Positions 18,970 to 29,597 of a DNA stretch of 33,181 nt are shown piece after piece (the first letter of the stretch is position 1; every line of letters begins with the position of its first letter). Origin of the DNA: Chara braunii. Taxonomy: Eukaryota > Streptophyta > Charophyceae > Charales > Characeae. A program made the translations under genes and the position numbers. The notes under the pieces are model-generated. The model saw only the letters and a list, made by a program, of their open reading frames with translations, did no database searches and had not been told where the DNA came from. The stretch covers positions 3,159,794 through 3,192,974 of the forward strand of contig BFEA01000062.1 of assembly GCA_003427395.1 (NCBI GenBank). Direction: 5' to 3'.

Positions 18970-19262
18970 GCTTGAGGCTTCCACCTGCTGAAAAACCGCT
19001 CCTAGAACCACAAAAACCATATGAGTATTATGCTAGCAAGCCAGTGTTATCAATGCTATGTTGCCTGGTCCCTACTGCAGAGCCCCGCTGCAACTTAGCT
19101 CTTGCATTCGTCGGTTCTGTTTCACCTTGTACCATTCCGATCAACCTCCGGGGAGTTGCTTCTGCTTGAGGCTTTGAACAACTAGGATAGCCCTCCGAGT
19201 ACTCCAGAAACCATATGAGAGTTTTGGTGGCAATGTTGTGCCGACAGTCCCATCTTCCAGCG
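18970..19262. repeat. pair of diverged direct repeats (about 100 bp)
   Basis: GCTTGAGGCTT at 18970 and 19164, AAACCATATGAG at 19014 and 19208, and a CAATG(CT)TGT block follow in the same order at an offset of about 194 bp. The plus-strand frame reads KPYE in both copies. After that the two peptides share no obvious similarity. Origin unknown. Confidence 0.55.
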
Positions 19263-19537
19263 CTGTTGCTACAAAACTGCCTCGTGTTGATTCTGGTATC
19301 TCTCGGGGTTGGCACGTGTCTCGGATGGCCAGCAGGCAAGGTGGCCAGCAAACATCTTTGATTCTGTAGTGTCGTCGTCGTCGTCTTTGCTCGTCTCGTT
19401 AGACCATGACCACCCATGAAAAAAAGGGGGGATGTTGAGATTCATGGGAGATGGCCGATGTACCCGAGGGGGGTGGCTGAGGAGATGGGGAAAGGAGAGA
19501 GGGAGGGGGAGGATTGGGCCCGGGGATGGTGGGGGAA

Positions 19538-20730
19538 TTATGAGGGGGCCGGTACACAGTTTGGGACAAGCACAAAACTCGTCGGGAGGTAGGGGACCTC
19601 GAAGTAGTTGAAGGGCCTTCTATCCCAAGTCGTTTTTGTGGCCCTCCATGGTTTCCATACTATGTCTAGGCTGACAATCAGTTTCAAGAATCTATTTTGA
19701 GGGTCCTGCCATAGATCGTGGTAAGATAGACTTATGGTTTCCTTGGCTACAGGATGCTTCTCCTCCCGACACGCCTTTTTCATTTTTTTCCATGCTGCAT
19801 GCGTTCTGGCTCTGATCTCTTCTTCTATTGCCTGTTGTGCATGTTGCAGACCGAATTGATGGTCTTTTTTTTCGAAGGTACACCTATCCCTCCATGCGAG
19901 CATTAGAACATGGCATTGCAGACGCATATAGGAGAATAGGTTGGATGCATAAGGAGACCATCGTGCTTGCAAATGCTGGTTTCTGTCAAGGAGAAGGAGA
20001 CCCAAGTCCCAAGGGATACGGTGTCCTGTGAGGGAGTGGAATGCCGCATCCTGCCACTGCCATATTTGGGTGACCATTGGACATGCCAGGGAGCAGTGTT
20101 CTAGTGTTGCCCTGGTTGGCGGCATTGCTCTGCCACAGTGGGAGCGGATGGGGGACAACAGTCCTTTCTGTTCTAAGTTTTTTCTGTATACCAAGCAGTC
20201 AGGGGTGAGGAGACAACGGTGCAATATCTGCCGTTGCAGGGATCTGAGGTTTGTTGGCATGACCTTGGAGTATTCGGGCCATGCCAACTTTTGTGTCAGC
20301 TGTGCATCCAGAGGCGAGTCCTGTTTCCACCTTTTGGTCACGATTTGGTGAAGGGGCAGGTCCGAGCGTGAGGCCGGGTAGGCTCCTTTTACCGGATACT
20401 CCCAGAAACTCATGGGTTTGTGGTCTGGCCATTCCCATTCGTCTGGGTCAAACGGCAGTCTCGCCACCGGCGTGGTCAGTTCGTACACGTGGTATCCTTT
20501 GTAATGTGTCCGCTACTACCCTTACTTGCATCAGCCCTCCCCATTTCTCTGCGGCATCCAGGTCTTCATTCCTGATGAGTTCGGAGAACCGAGTGTCCAG
20601 GAGTTGGGGCTGAAAGGTCTCCAATGTGCACTGACCCTCCTCTATTTTGTGTACTTTATCGTGTGTCTTTTTAACGGGGAACGGGGGAATTAAACTTTCA
20701 TCGAATCCCGTTGAATTAAAAAAATCTTGT
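19538..20730 (-). pseudogene. LINE 3' fragment (reverse-transcriptase C-terminal region, zf-RVT-like)
   Basis: The main frame (20488 down to the stop at 19538) gives about 316 residues. A segment with MPTNLRSLQRQILHRCL, then HCGR, ATLEHC and LACPMVTQIWQW matches the layout of the reverse-transcriptase zinc-binding domain (C-x-n-C, LEH, C-P-x-IW) found at the C-terminus of non-LTR retrotransposon polyproteins. One expected Cys of the first pair is not seen. Upstream (20490-20670) a second frame carries WGGLMQVRVVADTL and is joined by a one-base shift near 20500-20515. The upstream reverse-transcriptase core is missing, so this is a 5'-truncated, frameshifted copy. The assignment is family-level only. 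Confidence 0.6.
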
Positions 20731-21014
20731 TGAATTCCCGTTAAACACAAAAATGGGCCGCTCCCACGCTTTTCGGAAAAACGGAATTGATGAGCGGGGT
20801 CCAGAACACGTGGCCCTAGGCAAAAAAAAAAAACCTAAAAAAATAAATATAATTCTTCCAACCCTTGAAACACTTCTTATATCACCGAATTAGACCAACA
20901 CCGACCGGCCTGCCACCCGCCACTCACCAACCCCTTGACACTAGTCCCCAAACCTACCCAGACGCCCTCTAAGTCATCCGCGCCCACATCCCCCAACCCC
21001 CAAGGCCCCAGTTA
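20731..21014. other. no gene recognised
   Basis: C-rich DNA after an A run at about 20821-20832. No long reading frame or motif. Confidence 0.5.
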
Positions 21015-21268
21015 TGTGTGTGTAGGTGTGCTGTGTGTGCGCGTATGTATGTATGTGTGTGCCTACGTGTGAGAGTGTGTCTGTGCATGAATATGTATGT
21101 ATGCGCGTGTGTTTGTGTATGTGTGTGTTTGTAAGTGTGTATGTGTGTGTGCGCGCATGATTGTTGGCGTGTGTGTGTGTGCATATGTGTGTGCATGTGT
21201 GTGTGTTTATGTGTGTTTGTGTGTGTTTGTGTGTGTTGTGTCTCTGTGTGTGCGTGCGTGTCTGTTTT
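21015..21268. repeat. (GT)n-rich microsatellite, interrupted
   Basis: About 250 bp dominated by TG dinucleotides with CG, TA and CA interruptions. The Cys/Val and His/Thr frames on the two strands are repeat artefacts. Confidence 0.9.
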
Positions 21269-21368
21269 TTCTTTTCTTATTTGCTTTTATGTTTTTGTTT
21301 TTTTTTTCAAATACATGGAGTTAAAAAAAAAAAAAAAGGTTGTTGTACATCTTTGAAATGTCTATAAC

Positions 21369-22098
21369 CAGGGTCACCAGCCCATACGTACGGAGGTCCC
21401 TGGGCAGACTTCCGTACGTACGGGCGTTCGGGGTCCCTGGACAGGATCCAAACCCGACGGCGTTCGACCCCCGCCAAAACATATTTCGGGGCCTAAAAAT
21501 ATTTATTTTTTTCTGAGTTTATTTTTGTGAGTTCTCTATGACGTGAGGTACATGCCTATAAATTTTTAAGTTATTTGGCTCAGCCAAATAAGAATTAAAC
21601 ATCGTCAAACATGGCGGTGTCAAAACATGCTCACCAACGTTTTTTTGACTTTTTACTTTTTGTTTTCACTTTAGTTCGGGGTCTAAACAATTTTATTATT
21701 TTTTAAAACTTTTTAAGTGGGTTTGCATTATGTGAAGTACACATATGAAAATTTTTAGGGCATTTAGCTATGCCAAAAAAAAATGAAAAATCGCAAAAGA
21801 TGGTGGTGTCGAAAACGTGCTCGCGCACTTACTATTTTTTTTTTTTTTAATTAGTATTTGTTTTTTATATTTTATTTTTATTTTAAATTTAGTAAGGAAT
21901 TTGGATGTAATGCTCAGGCAAATCTTGTTTAATTTAATTTTCTTCATAACATATCGTTATTTTATTTTTATTTTTTTTATTTATTTATTTTTTTGGGTCC
22001 GCGTTTGGCCCGAACGACCGAACACATCCCCAAGGGGTCCCATACGTTCGAGCGTTCAGGTTCGGGCGTTCGACCTATCTCGAACGCCGGTTACCCTG
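21369..22098. mobile_element. hAT-like non-autonomous DNA transposon (730-bp MITE)
   Basis: Terminal inverted repeats CAGGGTCACCAG (left) and, read inward from the right end, CAGGGTAACCGG. They are flanked on both sides by the 8-bp direct repeat TCTATAAC (21361-21368 and 22099-22106). An 8-bp target duplication and CAGGG termini are hallmarks of the hAT superfamily. The inside has CG-rich ends with repeated CGTACG/CGTTCG motifs and AT-rich middle parts, including two diverged direct copies of about 190 bp (from about 21486 and 21675). No transposase frame, so it would need an autonomous partner. Confidence 0.88.
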
Positions 22099-22106
22099 TC
22101 TATAAC

Positions 22107-22455
22107 CCTATATTTTTAGCTTGTTTTTTTGTTTTTTTTTTTAGCCCTAAAAATATATTTGTGTAAAAAAAAAAAAAAAAACTCATTTCATCTGTTTTTT
22201 TGTTTTTGTGATTGACTTTATGTTTTCTATTTTTTTTAAATATAGGAAAAACTCAAAAAATAAAAATACAAATATGAGGTTGTAGAGCTCAAAAAGATTT
22301 ACAACGTAGTACAACCCTTTTTTTTTCTTTTTTGTATTATTGTTATTTTTAGCTTGCTAAAAAAATCATCGTGGGTCTCGTTCAAGTTGTAACCCGTCTA
22401 ACGGGCTTTTGAACGGGATTCAACGAGGAACCCGCGTTGAATCGATTTTCAGACA
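22107..22455. other. T-rich DNA without a gene
   Basis: Long T and A runs. The part around 22195-22300 resembles 21280-21360 on the other side of the MITE (TTTATGTTTT...AAATA...GGTTGT), so the MITE appears to have landed next to or inside an older repeat. The segment 22390-22440 has several CCCGTT/AACGGG motifs in both orientations. Confidence 0.45.
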
Positions 22456-22545
22456 CACATCGTGTGTGTGCGTGCGTGAGTGTATAAAGAGTGAAAGAGT
22501 TTGTGTGTGAGTGTGAGTGCAGGTGTGTGTGGGGGGGGTGTAGGT
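22456..22545. repeat. (GT)n microsatellite, interrupted
   Basis: TG dinucleotide runs with CGTG and GAGTG interruptions, ending in a short G run. Confidence 0.85.
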
Positions 22546-22674
22546 AGAGTGACTCCTCATACGCTCCATTGAGATGAAGAATATAAATGACATAAAAAGT
22601 TGCGCAAAATTGTGAGAGGATAGAGCATCAAGTGACACTCCTGATACATATCACCGAATTTTTTTATTTTTATT

Positions 22675-22685
<11 letters not shown>

Positions 22686-22749
<64 letters not shown>

Positions 22750-22750
22750 N

Positions 22751-22837
<87 letters not shown>
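22686..22837. repeat. (CT)n microsatellite with a single N
   Basis: About 150 bp of pure CT dinucleotides broken only by the N at 22750. The N is probably a second contig join with a negative gap, so the repeat length and the continuity across it cannot be trusted. Confidence 0.95.
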
Positions 22838-22843
<6 letters not shown>

Positions 22844-23113
22844 CCATCTTCGCCTCAAATTGTCGATGTACAAGCACTCCATCCACATTCAAAAAATCAT
22901 CAGTATGCGTTAAAACGTCACAAACCGAATACGGAAAATGTCGCGATATTGTGATAGTAAGCTCACATCACAAAAATGTCGCGTTGTTGTATGCAGTAAA
23001 AACGAAAATGGAGAATAAGAGGAGGTGCAAAAAAGGATGAACAATTCACTTGGCAACAACAAACTTGACGGAGATGGAGACACTCACAGAATTGTGAGTG
23101 AAATCGAGTATGA
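22838..23113. other. no gene recognised upstream of the protease remnant
   Basis: Sequence of ordinary composition with frequent stops. It may hold the decayed N-terminal part of the protease gene that follows, but nothing can be aligned by eye. Confidence 0.4.
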
Positions 23114-23794
23114 AAACATCATAGCAAGTTCGTTCAACTAAGACACGGGAGAAAACTGAAGTTGATAGTCAACGAATCTAACCTGCTTATGATTGAAAGA
23201 AAATGGTTGAACAATGATGTAGTTAATTTTTATCTGAACCTCATCCAACTAGATAACGAGTGTCGTGTGAATCACATAGAATACAACTCCGAGAACGACA
23301 TTGTGGATAGGACAGGAAGAAGTCGCATCCAAACGACAACAATTTGTTGCTCATTTTTCTTCGCTAGACTATTCGATAACAACATGAGGTTTCAATACGT
23401 TGAAGTTCATAAATGGTTCATGAACGTTGTAATTAGAGACACAGACTTAATTATTGTGCCTTTCCATATCAAACCAAATTAACATTGGGCGTTCGTAGTC
23501 GCTGACTTGAGGCGTAGCAAATTTTAGTACTACGACTCGATGCTACCGGATGTGGAACTTGCAAAAAATGGGACAAGGGGGTTCACAAAGTTCTTTTACA
23601 TGAGATTGGTAGAACAAGGTAAAGAGATGGACACCAAACTGTTCAACCATACATGGGTGGTGGAAGGCATCCCGAAGCAGAGTGACGTCAACGAGTGAAG
23701 TGTGTTTATGCTCACAAATGCGTCGTTGTTGGCTAGAGGTTTTCTACCTTCATTCACCTTCACATCATATGACATTAAGAAAATACGACGTTAG
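23114..23794 (+). pseudogene. Ulp1-type (C48) cysteine protease domain, inactivated
   Basis: One frame carries the Ulp1 order of motifs: RKWLNNDVVNFYLNLI near the start (the family's W-L-N-D-x-x-I-N-F-Y), then DLIIVPFHI, HWAFVVADL with the catalytic His-Trp, YYDSM with the catalytic Asp, and IPKQSDVNE-stop-SVFM where the family has Q-x-N-x-D-C-G-V-F. The frame has three internal stops: TAA 23480-23482, TAG 23525-23527 and TGA 23696-23698, the last at the position of the catalytic Cys. Active relatives cleave SUMO or related modifiers. Copies without close neighbours are often carried by transposons (for example MULE-type elements), but no terminal repeats are seen here. The length of about 225 codons fits the catalytic domain alone. 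Confidence 0.75.
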
Positions 23795-24176
23795 ATAATT
23801 TTTGATATACTTACTATCGAGTAGACATGTGGGTATATTACAATAGTCATCTGAACACATGAGACAACCATGTTGTGACCACAAGTGGAGGTGATAGCAA
23901 GAAAATATGAGCTTTTAAGAGTAATGAGGATTCTTGATGCAATTACACAAACGTTATCATTACTTGTACAAGACATACAACTTTGAAAGATGCAACGCAA
24001 AAAAATGAACAAAAAAATTGGAATAATGAGGGAATGATTTCACAATGCAAGAATTGACTATATGATAAGTTCACATTCTTCGACCAAATCCTCATACTTT
24101 AGGTCTTCAATTGTTTTATACATACTCTTCCATTGTTTTAAACGCACACCTTTTGAATATTTTAAATATTCAATCT
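23795..24176. other. no gene recognised
   Basis: AT-rich DNA between the protease remnant and the heptamer array. No supported feature. Confidence 0.45.
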
Positions 24177-24400
24177 TGACCCCCTCCCCCCCCTGGCCCT
24201 TCTTATCCATTATCCCCTTAACCCTCACTCATAGTCCCTTATCCCTTACCCCTCACCCATTACACCGCAACCCTCACCCATTACCTCTTACCCCTTACCC
24301 CTTACCCTTACCCCTTACCCACTTAACACCTTACCCCTTACCCTCTACCCGTTACCCATTACCCCCTACCCGTTACCCCTTTACTGCTTACCCTTTGCCA
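24177..24400. repeat. degenerate heptamer array (CCCCTTA / CCCATTA type)
   Basis: About 220 bp built mostly of 7-bp units such as TTACCCC, TTACCCA and TTACCCG, with slips to 6 bp (TTACCC). The minus strand reads GGGGTAA. It resembles telomeric repeats in strand bias and period, but the unit is not the plant TTTAGGG. It is an interstitial minisatellite, possibly of telomeric origin. Confidence 0.8.
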
Positions 24401-25689
24401 GGACATTGAGGAAACCAGGCCACGCAGTGGCAACGACATCAGAAGCGCACTGCGTACGCAATTCAACCCAGAGAGCATACGGTGGAACTGGTGAACCATT
24501 TGAATCTATTTTCGAATGGGGCAGAGGGCTCGTAGTACCTACCACACTTCGCACCTACCGGCAGAGGGGGAGGAGCCTAAATTGACGGACTTGGACCGCG
24601 AGCGTTATATTGAGTAAATTTGTGGTAACTTCGGTGAGGTCCCTAAATTCCCCCCCAAAAAAATAAATTGTTTTTTTTTTAAATAACTATGTCGTCAAGG
24701 ATTGCAATTCGACCAAGTTTTGGTTGAGGGTCACTTCAAAATTTCTTATAAACTCGTAAATAAAAAATAAAAACGAAAACTCAAGCCAAAATATACCCCT
24801 TGGAAGTCAAAACCCTATTCAACCGTTTTCAAAACTCATGTATACCCTCTTCCCCACCCTTTAAAACCTATGTATACTACCTCTTCAAGGCACTCTAGTC
24901 ATGGAACATTGAAATATAATGCCCTGGCGTTCTATTTGAAGGGGCGTTGTATTAGGAAAAAAATTGGTAAAAACAAAAATCTCATATTTTTAGGGTAAGC
25001 AGAATATAACGTCTGGCCAGATCTAGGGGTTATTTTCGGGTAAAGACGGTAACTATTTTGATTGGTTTTCTGAAACCTACTTCAAATCCCTTCTTAGAGT
25101 TCGTGGTCCATATCCTAAGTTTTAATCACGTTACTGGAGGGTATTGTCGTTTTATGAGTTATTTATGGGGTAAGACTGGTGTTGCTTTACTGACTTGTAA
25201 AGTGTTTGTGAGGGATATTTGAGGGTTGATGGTTGGGGGTATTATGTTCGGGTGTGAAAAGTTGTGGATGGGGTGATGTGGGTTGGGCAGCGGGTGGTTC
25301 GAGTGATGGTAATAGGGATAGATGTATGAGGGAAAGCAATGCGGGATATGAGGGGTTTAAGGAGGGATTACGGTTGTGTGCTTCCTTAAGTTAGCGAAGA
25401 GCTTCGTGGGGGTTTGCGATATGGCTTGCAGTCTGTTAGTATAGGCCTTTATTGAGTTGTTATCGAGGGTTGTGATATTTGGGGGGTTGTGTGATCTAGT
25501 TGGCGGATAAGTTTTAAGGGTTTGAATTAGTTAACTTACTAGCCTGTTATTTAATGAGGCAGTTCATTTATTGGTCTTCTCTCAGAGGAACTCATAAAGA
25601 GTCATAAGGATATTAAAGGATTCAGGGATGCTGACAAGTGAGTGCGATTCTGCTTGCGGTGCACTTTTGCTTCCTTCCCATAGTGTGAA
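24401..25689. other. no coding frame; possibly LINE 3' untranslated region
   Basis: Lies just downstream (in LINE sense) of ORF2. The plus strand is rich in T and G in its right half. T runs on the plus strand, for example 24669-24679, could be the poly(A) tail of the minus-strand LINE, but I could not fix its 3' end. Confidence 0.35.
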
Positions 25690-28600
25690 TCAGACTATTT
25701 CCTTTGATCTTTGTTATTTTTACCCTTTGCTAGATAGTTGATCTTGAAGTTGTTTTTCAGTTCTTTTACTTTGGTCTCGTCCTTTTCATTTTTCTTCTCA
25801 CTATGCACCACATTACCCAGTATTTTGTTTCGAGTTTTTCGACCTGTTGTTCTAATAGACCCTAGACTTCCTGGATGTACATTGTCTGTTTCTCTATTGT
25901 TTTCTGACATTTCTTTCTCAAGATAGTCCAAAGGGTGACCTTCCTAAGGATTTGAAAGAGACTAGTTTCTAAGTTCGCCAAATCTTCCAGAATGTTTAAG
26001 ACTAGTAGTTTCTGAGATTGTCTTATCTGGTTGTGACCTGTTATTCACTATTTTTATTTACTTTGCTATAGTCCTTATGAAAATTTTATATTGTATGCAT
26101 AGTAAGTATGATCCAGTTATCCTTACCTTTTACCCCTTCATTGTAGGCCAATACCTGTTCTTTATCAATTGTGTGAATCATTACCGCTCAGTCTCCTATT
26201 GTCCATTGTCTATTGTTTTTAGGATTGAGATCCATTCCAGAGGGATGCTGATCGTTATTTGTTGTAGGTTGTTCGTTAAGCGATATTTTTTATTGAGTGT
26301 GTTTCTAAGTTGTTTCTCATCCATCTATTTTTTCTTTTCTTAATCGCATATATGTTTCACCTGCCAGATTTTTTTTTTTAGCCAAGCTCCCCATCTTGTG
26401 TCCTTTGTGGTAAACGTATAGGGTTTTTCTTCCTCTTCTGTTATCCATGGATTACAGAATAGAGGTTGTCTGAGGATCTCTTTTTTGTTTCGAGGCTTTC
26501 TTGCCTTAGCAGGGAAGATCTCTCTTCAGGCTTAGACGATATTTCTCTAGAAATATAGTCTTGTTTCCTTTTTGGTGTATGGTATGTTCGGTGATTTGCC
26601 CTTCATTGACCAGGACTTACTCATTAACTAAAAGGAGTCTTTCATATTCGATGGTGTGTTATAAACAGGCAGTTGATGGATCCCCTACAAAACCAGAGTC
26701 CTTTATGGAAGGTTGGATGAGGTTAACAATTTTAGCATTCATTTCGTTTGAAGAGTCTTTATTTGTATAGTTGGATCTAAAACTCTTAATCCTCCTTGGC
26801 ATTTCTTGCTTGTGACATATTCTCATGCGACCTTAGGTATGAAGTGTTGTCTGGATGCAACTCATCTCCATAGATAGGTCTCTCCCTTCCTTTTAAAGTC
26901 TTTCATAGTCTTTTGATCAGGATTCCAAAAGGTTGCAACATACCATATTTTTTTGAAGATAGAAGGATTTAGAATCAAGGATCGTCCGACGAAAGAGGTG
27001 TGTACCTTCTCCCAAGCATTGAGTTTTGTAATCATCTTAGCGAGCAGGTTAGGGATCATCTTTGTTGTTGTTCCTAACTCATAAAGTTTGACTCCTACAA
27101 CCCTTATTGGATCGCTAGAATCTGCCCACATCATGCCTTCATACGAGTTATGGGGGGGTTCACTATGACCATTTGTTAGTCACCATCCTACAATTTTTTA
27201 TCAATTCATTCACATTTATGAGGCCAACTGATGTGTGCTCATTGCTCACGCGAGGGCCTCGAAGGAGGAATTAGTGGCTCTTATTAAAATTGTTAGATCG
27301 TCGACGAACAGGATGGTGGGGGGTATGATTTAGGTGCGAGTATTGTCTTACGAGAACGAGGTGATTCTTTTTATGGAGGGTTTTTTTCTAAGGAAGGAGG
27401 TTATGGTTTCCATGATGAAGAGAAAGATCGGTGATGCAAGGGGATCTCCTTGTCTCACGGGTCTTGACATCTTGTAAGTATTAGATATATGGTCACTTAC
27501 TTGTACCGCTTCATAGGCGTCGCTGTAAATAATTTTAACCCACTTTCGAAAGATGGGTCCGACGGACTTCTACCCCCATTTTTCTCAAGCCTCGTTATAG
27601 AAAATTCCAGTTTACATGGTCATAGGTTTTTTTTAAGTCAAAGAACAGGATGGTTGCGTTGATTTTCTTATCATTGATATATCTTACTGATTTTGCTAGT
27701 ATCATATGTTGTCTAGTATGAATCTGCCTGAAATGAATCTTGTTTGGTCTATAAGAAAACGTGATTTGATTATGTTTCTTATTTTGTTTACTAGGAGTTT
27801 GGCTAGTATTTTGTACGTTACCTTTAGGAGTGTAATTGACTTATATTCCTAATGTTAGTTGAGTTTCTTTTCTTGTATAGTAGTGTGACTGTTCTTGTAC
27901 TTAGATAGGGAAGTAATCCTTCATTAGTCCAGGTTGTTTTCATAAACTTGCAAATTTGCCAAAAAAATTGGATAGGTCATCTAGCCGTGGTGTTTTCCTT
28001 GGTTTCATCAAATCCAGGGTATGTGTTTTTTTTTCGTTGGTTATGGGCATGTCCAGTTGGTTAGTCAAGTTGGTAGGGATTGTTTTATCCAAATATTTTG
28101 CAAATTTGTCTCTTGCTTGAAGGATTGACATGAGAATTGGTTGCTCGGTTTTAAAAGTATAGAAATTTTTGTAAAATGATTTTGCTATACATATGATTTT
28201 CGTTGGGTTTGATGTCAGTCTTCCTGTCCTTTTAGCGGGTGGATGGTTTCGTTTCTTTCCCTTGCTTTGATTTTCTAAAAAACGAACTTAGCCATTTTTT
28301 TTTTTTCTCTCAATCCTTTATCCGAGTTCTCATGCGTAGGCCTTTCACCTTTCAAGCATTCCAATTGGCTAATTTTGCTGTAAATCTTGCCAGAAGTTTC
28401 TCATAGGTTGTTTCTCATGGGTTATTCATGAAGTTTTTTTTCCACTAGATTGAATGTTGTTTCCAATTCTTTTATCCTTTTGTCTCTTTTGGCTGCTATT
28501 TTCCTAGACACAGAAGAGGCTGCTTGAGATATGTTAGCAACTCGTATTGGCAACTCTACATCCTCACTCTCTGCGTTTATGCAAGCATATATCATTGTTT

Positions 28601-29540
28601 CCTTCATTTATTTCGTGTGTAGTAGTGAATTGTTGATTTTGAAGAAACTTGTGTCTTTCTGTAATCGTGGGTTGAATAGAAGCTTAAGGAAGATGGGTGT
28701 GTAGCTAAATCGTTATGGCATGAAAGTTTGTCTGGTCTTGTATCATGAATTCCTTCTCAAAGGGATTCAGATATAAGAAAATAATTGATTGTTTAGTTTG
28801 TTATGTGTTGTGATCTATTGTTCTTCTTGTATGTGAATTTGTATGTTTCTGACTATATTGTTCTTAGAGGTTCTATTAGATCCCTCTCTATCATCATTGC
28901 TCGTATTTATTACTTGTGTCTCTGAAATAGTGTGTAATCTCTACCTCTTTGTGTAGTTTTGATTCTATCTCTGACTGAATCCAAGATGATGTTTCAATCT
29001 TCTACCAGTATGAGGTGTTTTGGGGTGTTGCATCTAAGTTGATATGTCATATATGAATGTTTGTCTTCGTGTGGAATTGTTAGGGGCATAAACATTTATT
29101 ATTTGAAAGTTTTCTTCTTTGAAGGTGAAGTGTATTTCTATCAATTTTCCTTCTTCTTCATTTATTATGACTTATGCTATACTAAGTGATTGTACTGCTT
29201 CTGGGTTTTGATGCAAGAGAATAGTTATACCTGATGAGTCTGTTCCCGAGGACAGGCCTCAGTACGCTGTTTAGACATATTTTAATCTTGTTAGGATTTT
29301 CTTTTTCATTGCATTATACTCAATGGAATCTGTGAAGTGAGTTGCTTAAAGGCATATTATGTTTGTAGGATTCTTGGTGTACTAGTTGAAATATTTCGCC
29401 ATGTTGTTCCATTTGCCTGTGTTGGATAAGATTGTAGTCAATCCATTAGCATTCCATAAGATTATCTTTAGCTCAAGCTCGCTAGGTTTCAGGGTGTAAG
29501 TTTTCGTAGCTTGTGGATTTTGTGTCTGTTGACGTGACAT
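25690..29540 (-). pseudogene. L1-type LINE ORF2 (endonuclease plus reverse transcriptase), decayed
   Basis: Begins at ATG 29540 (MSRQQTQN). An AP-like endonuclease follows: IILWNANGL near 29436-29465, ICL-stop-ATHF near 29335-29355, then FQIINVYAPN. Reverse transcriptase motifs come in order: YKILAKLL, LIDQTRFISGRFILD near 27711-27770, LFFDLKKTYDHVNW (motif A) near 27598-27655, VRQGDPLASPIFLF (motif B) near 27395-27465 and ILFVDDLTIL (motif C, with the two catalytic Asp) near 27287-27318. WEKVHTSFVGRSLI and GGLRVLDP belong to the thumb/C-terminal part. The span of 3.85 kb equals a full-length L1 ORF2 of about 1,280 codons. Many in-frame stops and several frameshifts, for example between motifs A and B, make it inactive. 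Confidence 0.88.
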
Positions 29541-29597
29541 TGGTAATGTCATGGAATGTTATTTAGGGATTCGTTTGGAGACATTTCGGTGGGTTAC

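Noticed and set aside
20969-21367. Cys/Val- and His/Thr-rich frames
   Set aside because: Translation of the (GT)n-rich tract.
22632-22913. Ser/Leu and Arg/Glu dipeptide frames
   Set aside because: Pure translation of the (CT)n microsatellite.
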